Positions 25,842-38,700 of a DNA stretch of 64,000 nt are shown here, in pieces (the first letter of the stretch is position 1; every line of letters begins with the position of its first letter). Below the pieces are notes generated by a model. That model searched no databases. It worked only from the letters and a program-made list of their open reading frames with translations, and was not told the DNA's origin. A program made the translations under genes and the position numbers. The DNA is from Oscarella lobularis (Eukaryota; Porifera; Homoscleromorpha; Homosclerophorida; Oscarellidae), in the NCBI RefSeq assembly GCF_947507565.1, contig NC_089177.1, positions 1-64,000 of the forward strand. The letters run 5' to 3'.

Positions 25842-26198
25842 GATCGTGAACTTACGTAGACAAGGTGCTTCAGCTTTCTTTTCAACATTCTATATTCTTT
25901 ACGAGAGCTATGCTGCCATGAAGCATCCATGATCGTATGTAAGGTGAAGAAAACGACAGGCGCTCCGTCGTGAGTCGACGATACGTCGGCGATCGTTCTA
26001 AAAGATCGCTCGTACACCCCGAAACGCCATGACGACGAAAAACTTAGCAATAACCGTTCAGAAAGTGACGGAACACGACAAGAAGTCGATCAAGAACCTC
26101 AAACTCGCTCGCTAAGCGATGCACTTGAGACGAACGACGAGCAGGGCTTTTCGAGTGTAACGCGCGCTAAAACATCGCGAAAAAATCTCACATTCTCT
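25842..26198. repeat. Composite-satellite core, copy 5
   Basis: Fifth core copy, apparently the same as copy 1 at every variant site noted (AGAAAGTG, GATCAAGAAC, GGGCTTTTCG, CGCGCGCTAAAAC). Confidence 0.9.
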
Positions 26199-26832
26199 GA
26201 ATAAACACAGAATTTATTCTGACTTAATGCAGGATTTATTCTGAATTAATTCAGAATTTATTCTGAATTAATTCAGAATTTATACTGAATTAATGTAGAA
26301 TTAATGAAGAATTAATGAAGAATTTATTCTGCATTAATTCAGAATAAAATTCAGCATTAATTCAGAATAAAATCTGCATTAATTGAGAATAAATTCTGCA
26401 TTAATTCAGAATAAATTCTGCATTAATTGAGAATAAATTCTGCATTAATTCAGAATTAATTCTGAATTAATTCAGATTTTATTCTGAATTATTGCAGAAT
26501 TAATTCTGATAAAATGCAAAATAAATTCAAAATTAATGCAGAATAAATGCGGAATTTATTCTGAATAAATGCAAAATTTATTCTGAATTAATGCAGAATT
26601 TATTCTCAATTATTGCAGAATAAATGCGAAATTTATTCTCAATTAATTCAGAATTTATTCTGAAATTATTCTAGATTAATGCAGAATTTATTCCGAAATA
26701 ATGCAGAATTTATTTTCAATTATTCCAGAAATAATTCTGAATAAATGCAGATTTAATTCTTAATTAATGCAGAATAAATCGGGAATTTATTCTGCATTAA
26801 TGCAGAATTTATTCTGAATTAACTTAGAATTT
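26199..26832. repeat. Satellite B', right arm of unit 5 (634 bp)
   Basis: Right arm at the standard 634-bp length, with the inverted-orientation block and the AACTTAGAATTTCAAGGAAC junction into satellite A. Confidence 0.93.
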
Positions 26833-29800
26833 CAAGGAACAATTGTAGAAGGAAAAATTGCCCCAGGACAAATTGTCCTGGGAACAAATTGTCCCCAGGA
26901 AAAATTGTCCTGGGGACAAATTGTCCCAGGACAAATTGTCCCAGGACAAATTCTCCCAGGACAAATTGTCCCAGGACAAATTGTTCCAGGACAAATTGTC
27001 CTCAGGACAAATTGTCCCCAAGACAAATTGTCCCCAAGACAAATTGTCCCCACGACAAATTGTCCCAGGACAAATTGTCCCAGGACAAATTGTGAAGGAC
27101 AATTTGTCCCCAGGACAAATTGTCTCCACGACAAATTGTCCCCAGGACAAATTGTCCCCAGGACAAATTGTCCCCAGGACAAATTGTCCCCAGGACAAAT
27201 TGTCCCAGGACAAATTGTCCCCAGGACAAATTGTCCAATTGTCCCAGGACAAATTGTCCGAGGACAAATTGTCCCACGACAAATTGTCCCCAGGACAAAT
27301 TGTCCCAGGACAAATTGTTCCAGGACAAATTGTCCCTAGGACAAATTGTCCCCAAGACAAATTGTCCCCAGGACAAATTGTCCCAGGACAAATTGTGAAG
27401 GACAATTTGTCCCCAGGACAAATTGTCCCCACGACAAATTGTCCCAAGGACAAATTGTCCCAGGACAAATTGTGCCAGGACAAATTGTTCCCAGGACAAA
27501 TTGTCCCCAGGACAAATTGTCCCCTGGACAAATTGTCCCCAGGACAAATTGTCCCCAGGACAAATTGACCCCAGGACAAATTGTCCCCAGGACAAATTGT
27601 CCCCAGGACAAATTGTCCCAGGACAAATTGTCCCAGGACAAATTGTCCCAGGACAAATTGTCCCAGGACAAATTGTGCCAGGACAAATGGTCGTAGGACA
27701 AATTGTGTCACGACAATTTGTCCTGGGGACAAATTGTCCCCAGGACAAATTGTCCCAGGACAAATTGTCCTAGGACAAATTGTCCCAGGACAAATTGTCC
27801 CAGGACAAATTGTCCTAGGACAAATTGTCCCCAGGACAAATTGTCCCCAGCACAAATTGTCCCAGGACAAATTGTCCCAGGACAAATTGTTCCCAGGACA
27901 AATTGTCCCAGGACAAATTGTCCTAGGACAAATTGTCCCCAGGACAAATTGTCCCCAGGACAAATTGTCCCAGGACAAATTGTCCCAGGACAAATTGTCC
28001 CAGGACAAATTGTCCCAGGACAAATTGTCCTAGGACAAATTGTCCCCAGGACAAATTGTCCCCAGGACAAATTGTCCCAGGACAAATTGTCCTAGGACAA
28101 ATTATCCCCAGGACAAATTGTCCCCAGCACAAATTGTCCCAGGACAAATTGTCCCCAGGACAAATTGTCCCAGGACAAATTGTCCCAGGACAAATTGTCC
28201 CAGGACAAATTGTGCCAGGACAAATTGTCGTAGGACAAATTGTGTCAGGACAATTTGTCCTGGGGACAAATTGTCCCCAGGACAAATTGTCCCAGGACAA
28301 ATTGTCCCAGGACAAATTGTCCCAGGACAAATTGTCCTGGGGACAAATTGTCCTAGGACAAATTGTCCCCAGGACAAATTGTCCCCAGGACAAATTGTCC
28401 CAGGACAAATTGTCCCAGGACAAATTGTCCCCAGGACAAATTGTCCCAGGACAAATTGTTCCAGGACAAATTGTCCCCAGGACAAATTGTCCCCAAGACA
28501 AATTGTCCCCACGACAAATTGTCCCAGGACAAATTGTCCCAGGACAAATTGTCCCAGGACAAATTGTCCTGGGGACAAATTGTCCTAGGACAAATTGTCC
28601 CCAGGACAAATTGTCCCCAGGACAAATTGTCCCAGGACAAATTGTCCCAGGACAAATTGTCCCCAGGACAAATTGTCCCAGGACAAATTGTTCCAGGACA
28701 AATTGTCCCCAGGACAAATTGTCCCCAAGACAAATTGTCCCCACGACAAATTGTCCCAGGACAAATTGTCCCAGGACAAATTGTGAAGGACAATTTGTCC
28801 CCACGACAAATTGTCCCCACGACAAATTGTCCCCAGGACAAATTGTCCCCAGGACAAATTGTCCCAGGACAAATTGTCCCCAGGACAAATTGTCCCAGGA
28901 CAAATTGTCCCCAGGACAAATTGTCCGAGGACAAATTGTTCCAGGACAAATTGTCCCTAGGACAAATTGTCCCCAAGACAAATTGTCCCCAGGACAAATT
29001 GTCCCAGGACAAATTGTGAAGAACAATTTGTCCCCAGGAAAAATTGTCCCCACGACAAATTGTCCCAAGGACAAATTGTCCCAGGACAAATTGTCCTAGG
29101 ACAAATTGTCCCCAGGACAAATTGTCCCCAGGACAAATTGTCCCAGGACAAATTGTGAAGGACAATTTGTCCCCAGGACAAATTGTCCCCACGACAAATT
29201 GTCCCAAGGACAAATTGTCCCAGGACAAATTGTGGCAGGACAAATTGTTCCCAGGACAAATTGTCCCCAGGACAAATTGTCCCCTGGACAAATTGTCCCC
29301 AGGACAAATTGTCCCCAGGACAAATTGTCCCCAGGACAAATTGTCCCCAGGACAAATTTTCCCCAGGACATATTGTCCCCAGGACAAATTGTCCCCAGGA
29401 CAAATTGTCCCCAGGACAAATTGTCCCCAGGACAAATTGTCCCAGGACAAATTGTCCCCAGGACAAATTGTCCAATTGTTCCAGGACAAATTGTCCCAGG
29501 ACAAATTGTCCCAGGACAAATTGTCCCCAGGACAAATTGTCCCAGGACAAATTGTTCCAGGACAAATTGTCCCTAGGACAAATTGTCCCCAAGACAAATT
29601 GTCCCCAGGACAAATTGTCCCAGGACAAATTGTCCCAGGACAAATTGTGAAGGACAATTTGTCCCCACGACAAATTGTCCCAAGGACAAATTGTCCCCAG
29701 GACAAATTGTCCCAGGACAAATTGTCCCAGGACAAATTGTGCCAGGACAAATTGTCCCCAGGACAAATTGTCCCCAGGACAAATTGTCCCCAGGACAAAT

Positions 29801-32800
29801 TGTCCCCAGGACAAATTGTCCCCAGGACAAATTGTCCCAAGGACAATTTGTCCCAGGACAAATTGTCCCAGGACAAATTGTCCCCAGGACAAATTGTCCC
29901 AGGACAAATTGTCCCAAGGACAAATTTTCCCCAGGACATATTGTCCCCAGGACAAATTGTCCCCAGGACAAATTGTCCCCAGGACAAATTGTCCCCAGGA
30001 CAAATTGTCCCAGGACAAATTGTCCCCAGGACAAATTGTCCAATTGTTCCAGGACAAATTGTCTCAGGACAAATTGTCCCAGGACAAATTGTCCCCAGGA
30101 CAAATTGTCCCAGGACAAATTGTTCCAGGACAAATTGTCCCTAGGACAAATTGTCCCCAAGACAAATTGTCCCCAGGACAAATTGTCCCAGGACAAATTG
30201 TCCCAGGACAAATTGTGAAGGACAATTTGTCCCCACGACAAATTGTCCCAAGGACAAATTGTCCCCAGGACAAATTGTCCCAGGACAAATTGTCCCAGGA
30301 CAAATTGTGCCAGGACAAATTGTCCCCAGGACAAATTGTCCCCAGGACAAATTGTCCCCAGGACAAATTGTCCCCAGGACAAATTGTCCCCAGGACAAAT
30401 TGTCCCCAGGACAAATTGTCCCAAGGACAATTTGTCCCAGGACAAATTGTCCCAGGACAAATTGTCCCCAGGACAAATTGTCCCAGGACAAATTGTCCCA
30501 AGGACAAATTTTCCCCAGGACATATTGTCCCCAGGACAAATTGTCCCCAGGACAAATTGTCCCCAGGACAAATTGTCCTAGGACAAATTGTCCTAGGACA
30601 AATTGTCCCCAGGACAAATTGTCCTAGGACAAATTGTCCCCAGGACAAATTGACCCAGGACAAATTGTCCCAGGACAAATTGTCCCAGGACAAATTGTCC
30701 CCAGGACAAATTGTCCCAGGACAAATTGTCCTAGGACAAATTGTCCTAGGACAAATTGTCCTCAGGACAAATTGTCCCCAGGACAATTTGTCCCAGGACA
30801 AATTGTCCTAGGACAAATTGTCCCCAGGACAAATTGTCCCCAGGACAAATTGTCCAAGGACAAATTGTCCTAAAACAAATTGTCCCCAGGACAAATTGTT
30901 CCCAGGACAAATTGTCCCAGGACAAATTGTCCCAGGACAAATTGTCCCCAGGACAAATTGTCCCAGGACAAATTGTCCCAGGACAAATTGTGCCAGGACA
31001 AATTGTCCCAGGACAAATTGTCCCAGGACAAATTGTCCTAGGACAAATTGTCCCCAGGACAAATTGTCCCCAGCACAAATTGTCCCAGGACAAATTGTCC
31101 CAGGACAAATTGTCCCCAGGACAAATTGTCCCAGGACAAATTGTCCTAGGACAAATTGTCCCCAAGACAAATTGTCCCCAGGACAAATTGTCCCAGGACA
31201 AATTGTCCCAGGACAAATTGTCCCAGGACAAATTGTCCCAGGACAAATTGTCCTAGGACAAATTGTCCCCAGGACAAATTGTCCCCAGGACAAATTGTCC
31301 CAGGACAAATTGTCCTAGGACAAATTGTCCCCAGGACAAATTGTCCCCAGCACAAATTGTCCCAGGACAAATTGTCCCCAGGACAAATTGTCCCAGGACA
31401 AATTGTCCCAGGACAAATTGTCCCAGGACAAATTGTGCCAGGACAAATTGTCGTAGGACAAATTGTGTCAGGACAATTTGTCCTGGGGACAAATTGTCCC
31501 CAGGACAAATTGTCCCAGGACAAATTGTCCCAGGACAAATTGTCCCAGGACAAATTGTCCTGGGGACAAATTGTCCTAGGACAAATTGTCCCCAGGACAA
31601 ATTGTCCCCAGGACAAATTGTCCCAGGACAAATTGTCCCAGGACAAATTGTCCCCAGGACAAATTGTCCCAGGACAAATTGTTCCAGGACAAATTGTCCC
31701 CAGGACAAATTGTCCCCAAGACAAATTGTCCCCACGACAAATTGTCCCAGGACAAATTGTCCCAGGACAAATTGTGAAGGACAATTTGTCCCCACGACAA
31801 ATTGTCCCCACGACAAATTGTCCCCAGGACAAATTGTCCCCAGGACAAATTGTCCCAGGACAAATTGTACCCAGGACAAATTGTCCAATTGTCCCAGGAC
31901 AAATTGTCCCAGGACAAATTGTCCCAGGACAAATTGTCCCCAGGACAAATTGTCCCAGGACAAATTGTTCCAGGACAAATTGTCCCTAGGACAAATTGTC
32001 CCCAAGACAAATTGTCCCCAGGACAAATTGTCCCAGGACAAATTGTGAAGAACAATTTGTCCCCAGGAAAAATTGTCCCCACGACAAATTGTCCCAAGGA
32101 CAAATTGTCCCAGGACAAATTGTCCTAGGACAAATTGTCCCCAGGACAAATTGTCCCCAGGACAAATTGTCCCAGGACAAATTGTGAAGGACAATTTGTC
32201 CCCAGGACAAATTGTCCCCACGACAAATTGTCCCAAGGACAAATTGTCCCAGGACAAATTGTGGCAGGACAAATTGTTCCCAGGACAAATTGTCCCCAGG
32301 ACAAATTGTCCCCTGGACAAATTGTCCCCAGGACAAATTGTCCCCAGGACAAATTGTCCCCAGGACAAATTGTCCCCAGGACAAATTGTCCCAAGGACAA
32401 TTTGTCCCAGGACAAATTGTCCCAGGACAAATTGTCCCCAGGACAAATTGTCCCAGGACAAATTGTCATCAGGACAAATTTTCCCCAGGACATATTGTCC
32501 CCAGGACAAATTGTCCCCAGGACAAATTGTCCCCAGGACAAATTGTCCCCAGGACAAATTGTCCCAGGACAAATTGTCCCCAGGACAAATTGTCCAATTG
32601 TTCCAGGACAAATTGTCTCAGGACAAATTGTCCCAGGACAAATTGTCCCCAGGACAAATTGTCCCAGGACAAATTGTTCCAGGACAAATTGTCCCTAGGA
32701 CAAATTGTCCCCAAGACAAATTGTCCCCAGGACAAATTGTCCCAGGACAAATTGTCCCAGGACAAATTGTGAAGGACAATTTGTCCCCACGACAAATTGT

Positions 32801-33270
32801 CCCAAGGACAAATTGTCCCCAGGACAAATTGTCCCAGGACAAATTGTCCCAGGACAAATTGTGCCAGGACAAATTGTCCCCAGGACAAATTGTCCCCAGG
32901 ACAAATTGTCCCCAGGACAAATTGTCCCCAGGACAAATTGTCCCCAGGACAAATTGTCCCAAGGACAATTTGTCCCAGGACAAATTGTCCCAGGACAAAT
33001 TGTCCCCAGGACAAATTGTCCCAGGACAAATTGCCCCAAGGACAAATTTTCCCCAGGACATATTGTCCCCAGGACAAATTGTCCCCAGGACAAATTGTCC
33101 CCAGGACAAATTGTGCCAGGACAATCTGTGCCAGGACAATTTGTCCTGGGGACAAATTGTCCCCAGGACAAATTGTCCCCAGGACAAATTGTCCCAGGAC
33201 AAATTGTCCCAGGACAAATTGTCCCCAGGACAAATTGTCCCCAGGACAAATTGTCCCCAGGACAAATTGT
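26833..33270. repeat. Satellite A array 6 (6.4 kb, last large array)
   Basis: Long satellite A array that closes the satellite domain. It contains longer-range duplications: 28967-29158 recurs at +3029 bp (31996-32187), and the block starting at 29583 recurs at +568 bp (30151) and again near 32705. Short units GTCCAATTGTYCC occur near 27236, 29470, 30040, 31885 and 32595. It ends abruptly in unique sequence (GACAAATTGTGGCCAAATTC) without the B-type edge. Confidence 0.96.
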
Positions 33271-34290
33271 GGCCAAATTCCAAACCACAATGCTCTACGA
33301 CGAAGGGAAAGACGTCTACGAGACGTTCGAAACGAGTCCGAAACGCAAAAGTTGGATTATGCGAAATTTTGACCAAATTTCGATCGCACGCGAAAAAAAC
33401 CTTTTCGTGCCTTTCAGCCATCCCAAATCCTCCTCAAAAAACCAAAAAACGGCAGCAGAAGCGACTGCACGGCGCAGAAAATCGAAGGACAAAAATCGAT
33501 TTTCCAATTCGCGACTCGTTTCGCGAAAAAGCGCACAACTCTGCAAGGAGACGTCGCACGAGCACCGCACCGGTGCCATTCGATTCGTCGTGGTCTCACA
33601 CATAAAACCTGGTACCACGTTTACCGATTTTCGCCAATTTTTGACATAAAATAAAGCGAAACAAACAATACGCCTACGCGCGTACACCGTAAACGACACC
33701 ATCTTAACCGTGCCGCCACTCCGCGACACCGCGTCGTACGACGATAAGCGGCACGTCGATCGAGAGGGCATATGGTGCAGTTTACAAATTGCCGCCACTC
33801 GACGGCATCCGAGTCGCCGTTTGCCGTAGAGCACGTGTGAAAGAAAGGGAACATGCCCCCTTTTACGGACACATTAATTCGGCGAAAACGACGCCGAAAG
33901 CGACGCTTCGCGTCGCAAAACGTTCTAAACCGTCTCGAATCCTTTGTTTCGAAGCCATTCGAAACGAAAAATTCACTATTCGAAGCTCGCGCCACCACTT
34001 GGCGACGCGACGCGTTCGTACGCGCGCTCCGCGGGCGACGAACGCTCTATAACTGCTTCGTAACTATCTACTACTTACCTTTTGACGTCGCTCGGACATT
34101 CGCATCGTCGAAAACGAGCCAGAAACCGTGTTTCTTCGAAACGAGACGCGCGCGCTAACATACGCACGTGACCTCACCGGTTTAACATATTGACGTCATA
34201 AATAAACTATTAACAATCGGGGTTTCACATTTCTACGCCTATAGAATGGCACGGCAACACGTACAGAGCGGTTTTGCGAAGATTGGACGA
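33271..34290. other. CpG-rich unique transition sequence, no gene recognised
   Basis: About 1 kb of non-repetitive, CpG-dense DNA between the satellite domain and the detached satellite island. Open stretches exist on both strands (for example 33621-33998 minus), but none has a recognisable domain. On the minus strand a good donor, AAAAG|GTAAGTAG, lies near 34080, downstream of two ATGs. A TGACGTCA at 34191 and a CACGTG near 34166 sit upstream of it. This could be the promoter and first exon of an unrecognised minus-strand transcript running toward the satellite. Confidence 0.5.
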
Positions 34291-34525
34291 GGGACAATTT
34301 GTCCCCAGGACAAATTGTCCCAGGACAAATTGTCCCAGGACAAATTGTCCCAGGACAAATTGTCCCCAGGACAAATTGTCCCCAGGACAAATTGTCCCCA
34401 GGACAAATTGTCCCAGGACAAATTGTCCCCAGAACAAATTGTCCCAGGGCAAATTGTGCCAGGACAAATTGTCCCAGGATAAATTGTCCCCAGGACAAAT
34501 TGTCCCCAGGATAAATTGTCCCTAG
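34291..34525. repeat. Detached satellite A island (235 bp)
   Basis: About 15 satellite A units, separated from array 6 by 1 kb of unique DNA and with no satellite B or core nearby. Variants GGATAAATTG and AGAACAAATTG are present. It shows that the A unit can exist or insert alone near genes. Confidence 0.95.
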
Positions 34526-34539
34526 TCCTAACCCTAAGT

Positions 34540-35208
34540 GAACTATTCTGGATTTTGTTCGCTGAATCGTTTTCTATATCGTCTGATTTCGCGCCATTCT
34601 CCATTTGTTTTTTGGTGTCCCGATGATTTGAGAGGCGTTCGAACGCGATCGCTGCTGAAAGAAGGCATTTTACATTGAAGGGAATGAAAGCGCGAGCGCC
34701 GTTTAGCTTTTGGAAGCGTTTGGAGCGATTTCGAGAGATGACTGTGTTTTTTCGTTCGTTTTCACGCTTTTGCGCATTACCCTTGGCTCCGCTGTCATTT
34801 TTTATTCGTCCTCTTGCCGCTAGTTTTGTTTTCGCTGCGCGAATGTGGCGTAAAAACGGTTTCTTCGTTTCCGATTCACCCGTGGGGGCCTCAACCACGT
34901 GCTCGTTCTTCGCGTTCTTGCGAGAGGGGCTGTTTTTCGGGTGCGAAAGCGACTTACCGCGCCACGCGAAGAGTTCGGCGGTGTTTCTGGACCGAGTGAA
35001 GTACTTACGCGAGGACAGCGGCGGCGTTTTGGAGCGTTTTCATGTTTCGCGACGTTTGAGTGATTGTTCGAGGCGATTGCTTGGTGCTAGTGTTCATTTT
35101 ACCTTCAGCGTTGGCACGATATTCGCGAAATAGGCCTTGGAGCTTCATTTCCTTGACTTTGAGGCGATTATCCCAACGAGGGGCCTCATTTTGGTTCGTG
35201 TACCCCAT
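34540..35208 (-). CDS. Possible unrecognised minus-strand gene
   Basis: I do not recognise this gene. An ATG at 35208 opens a basic, charged stretch (MGYTNQNEAPRWDNRLKVKE...), which meets a consensus donor, GTAAGTAC, near 35010. A second donor-like GTAAGTCG lies near 34950. A second lysine/arginine-rich stretch follows at about 34898-34680 (with EAPTGESETKKPFLRHIRAA), ending at a GTAAAA donor-like site. Exon joining is uncertain and the 3' end may run into the satellite A island. The start lies 116 bp from the WDR6 start on the other strand, so the two would share a promoter. It could equally be non-coding CpG-rich DNA. Confidence 0.35.
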
Positions 35209-35324
35209 TGCGGGGCCCGCTTGCCCGAAAAGGATACGTCATCGAGGCGATACGATCTCTTCGCGATGTCTTAGCGCGCGTTTCAAGCAAAAAGCTCGTC
35301 GTCGCGTTTTACGTTGTTGTCGTC
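35209..35324. promoter_or_regulatory. Putative divergent promoter, unknown gene / WDR6
   Basis: The 116 bp between the WDR6 start codon and the start of the possible minus-strand gene. CpG-rich (GCGATACG, CTCGTCGTCGCG) with no obvious TATA box. Inferred only from the head-to-head layout. Confidence 0.35.
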
Positions 35325-35706
35325 ATGTCTTTTCGTGTTCCATCGACTGCCTTACTTTTTTTCGACGACTTTCTCATCTCTGGTTCGCTCTTCTCGTCAC
35401 CTTGGCTCTGCAACGGCGATTGTTTTAGGAAGCGGTCGCAATGCGCATGTTCACAGCCTTGACGATGGTATCGTCGTACAAAAGGAGCCCGTTCTACCAC
35501 GAGGAGTTGTTCACGGAATACGCAGAGGTACTTACGATGATGCTTAGAATTACTTCTTCTTCCGTGACTTTTCGCTACAGGGAGTGGAGTTGAGAAAGCG
35601 TCTCTCGTTTTCTTTGGGCAAAAATGCTTTCAGTTTGCTCTTCTACACGAAAATGTCACGTATGCTTATTTCTAGAAAGATTTTGATGATGATGATGATG
35701 ATGATT

Positions 35707-35778
<72 letters not shown>

Positions 35779-38700
35779 TTTATTGTTTTGATTAGGAAAG
35801 TTGGCAAGCCTTGCTATTTGGATGATTGGATTTTAGATGTTCACTTTTTCATTAACTCTGTAACAACCTACGACAATGATTACCTGCTGATCATACAGTA
35901 ACTATTTTTGAGCAGAGTTTCTTGGCCATTGCCACAGCACACAATTCCGTTTATACATGCAACATTGAAAGCCGAGAAATAACGAAATTGCGCGACTGTG
36001 AAGTCCAATCAATCTTGTTAAAACTGAACCGTTTTCTGAGTTAATTATATGGTGATTATATATATGTATATAGGTATTCATTTCGATTCGCTGAATTGGA
36101 CGTCCTCACTGCAGCATGTGGCACTGTTTTTAATCAAATTCTTCTATGGAAGCCCTTTAATGGTAGCAAGATTGTTGCAAGAGCAAAAGGACATAAAGTG
36201 AGAAGGAGGAGGAGGAGGAGGAGGAGGAGGAGGAAAGATACATTTCTTCACTTTATTTGAATTTCATTTTAGGGAGTTATCTTTTCTATTCAATTTGATT
36301 TGAAGGGAAATCGTATGTGCAGCGTTTCTGACGATAGAACAGTGAGAATATGGGATTTGTCACTAGCGTTTGCGAAGCATTCACGGTCAGTCATTCAATG
36401 TCATGATGATGATGATGATGATCATCATCATCATCATCATAATAATACATTAATTTACTAGGGGTAGTGAAATTGCTGATCTTCCACAACTGTCAGTTCT
36501 CTTTGGTCACACTGCAAGAGTGTGGGATGCTCAATTTCTAACCGTAAATCGGCTCATTTCCATTGGAGAGGACTCCACGTGTCGTATGTGGGATCTCAAT
36601 TTGCACAGGTGCACCAAAGTCTACAAAGGTCACAAGGTACTGTACTCCTGGCAGTCATTTGCTGCTGCTGTTATTTATTGTGGACGACGACGGTCCTAGA
36701 GATTGTTTCTTTTTTTTTCTAGGGGCGAAGCATATGGAGTTTGGCGTTTGATAGAAAGAGAGACATTGCTGTAAATAGAATTTCTTTTCCCTATACGTAT
36801 ACGTGCTACTTTTGTATGTGTTACGTAGGTGACGGGAGGAGGAGACAGCAGTATTCGTTTGTGGCCTTTGGATTTGAACGAGACTGGACAATTTGAAGCA
36901 CATATTCTACTTGGACAATTACCCGCTGAAAGATGTTCACCAAAGGTACTATATGTAGTACCTTATTAGATCTCTACATCATCATGTAAATATGTATACA
37001 TGTATATGGAGGAGTGTCTCTTCTCTTCTCTTAGGATTTTCCTCGTTCTTTGAAGCAAATTGACTCGTCGAGAGTTCTTGTATTGACGCATGAAGGGTGC
37101 GCTCATTTATTTATTCATTGATTCATTGACTACTCTCTAAACCGCCTTTGTTATCTTTGCTAGTTTTCTCTTTTTGTTTCACGTTGACTGCGAAGGAGAC
37201 TTTTCGTCGTCGTCGTCGTCGTCGTCTGATTGGACATTTCTCGATTTTGATACTGACTTTTCAGGCTACAGCGTCGTAGACGTTTCTAAAGAAAGGGAGC
37301 TGATTGCTATTGGAAATCTTCGCGGAAAAATCAAAATTCTTACTCTAGGTTGTTAACAGTAGTGCAGTATCATGATGACGTCAATAATCATCGTCTCTTT
37401 TATTAGAAGGAAAATTCATCCTTCATCTTACAGGCTTTGAAGGAAAAGTTTTTAGCTTGCTCTGGGCAACTAATGAACATGATGACGAAGGTTAGTTTAG
37501 ATACTTGTTTCATATTCGCCATACTTGTGTAACACGTAACAATAGATCATGATGTATCATCTTCGTTGTATTTGTTCTCTTGTGGGCCTGATGGTAAGAT
37601 GATTTGCTGGGCTGTAGATGATAGTGGAACTGCTGCTATTCGTTTTGCTACATTGCTATTGCCACCCTGCAAACATCGATGGCTTACAACGGTCAAATTT
37701 GTCAGCAGTCAAAAAAATTCGTCACATCTTCTGACGATTGTTTGCGGTGATCGAAGTGGATCTTTACACGTGTTTACAATGGAAAAACGCGACTTAGGTG
37801 ACGGCGAAGCAGCAAAGATGATTATAAAGGTATATACAAATATGCTCGAGCTTCTAACTACAGTAACACCTTATTTTTTTCGTTGAATTAAAGAAACCTG
37901 AGCAGACGTTTCATTCTATTCATGGCAAACATGGGGTTAGCGATATCGTTGAACGACGACAAAATGGCGGAAATCACTTCATTTTGTCTTGTGGACGAAA
38001 TGGAGTTTGGAGAAAATACTCGTGGAATGGAAATCTTCTTGAAATTGTCACAGAAAACGTTCTAACCCTAAACCAACTCCCAATTTGGGTTAGACCAACG
38101 TTAATTCTCTTTTAGACGATAAAAGGAATGGATTGGATTGAAAGACTGATTTTTGTTAATGACGACGATGACGATAATCATCATCATCATCATCATCTCT
38201 TCGTTTCTGGCTTTCACTCGGTCTGTAATAGAATCTACTAGTAGTGTATCCTCAAACGACTCTTCTTCCTTTCCTTTCTTTTCTCTACTAGTCTTATTTT
38301 GTCGTTTGGGGGCTCGACTCAAATGAAACGCTTCTGTCTTGGGATTGCGGTGGTGCTCATCGATCGTGGGATATGAGCATGGTATACTTCTGTAGTTTAT
38401 TTATTTATTTCTACTACCTAATCATTTACTAGGATTGGGAAAAAGGCTTGGTCGTGTTTACCTATATAAGAAATTGTAGAATCAATTTTGTATATCAGAA
38501 AATGTGGAGACAAGTGTCGTCCACCCTTCTTCAGGTGAAGAGCTGCACCACATCATCCCTCTTACTACAGACTATTAGTCCACTGACTTACTTCTTTTAG
38601 CCAAGTTTTCATGGGAGAGAAGCGACGTGTCTTTCTCTTCTTTGGTCTCACGAACAAACTGGTCAGTTCACATATAGAGTCTCATTCATTCATTCATTTC

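Noticed and set aside
1-33270. CRISPR-like array
   Set aside because: Units are contiguous palindromes with 2-3 bp junctions and no unique spacers, in a genome with spliced animal genes.
33789-34158. Plus-strand ORFs in the CpG-rich transition zone
   Set aside because: Overlapping open frames on both strands, basic composition only, no splice or domain support.
34515-34540. Telomere-like CCTAACCCTAA next to the satellite island
   Set aside because: Only about two units; similar CTAACCCTAA strings occur in introns near 38060 and 41445, where they fit branch-point sequence.
35584-35901. ORF with a long isoleucine run as a protein
   Set aside because: It reads through the GAT/ATC microsatellite inside a WDR6 intron; splicing from 35659 to 35796 restores the conserved WDR6 frame.
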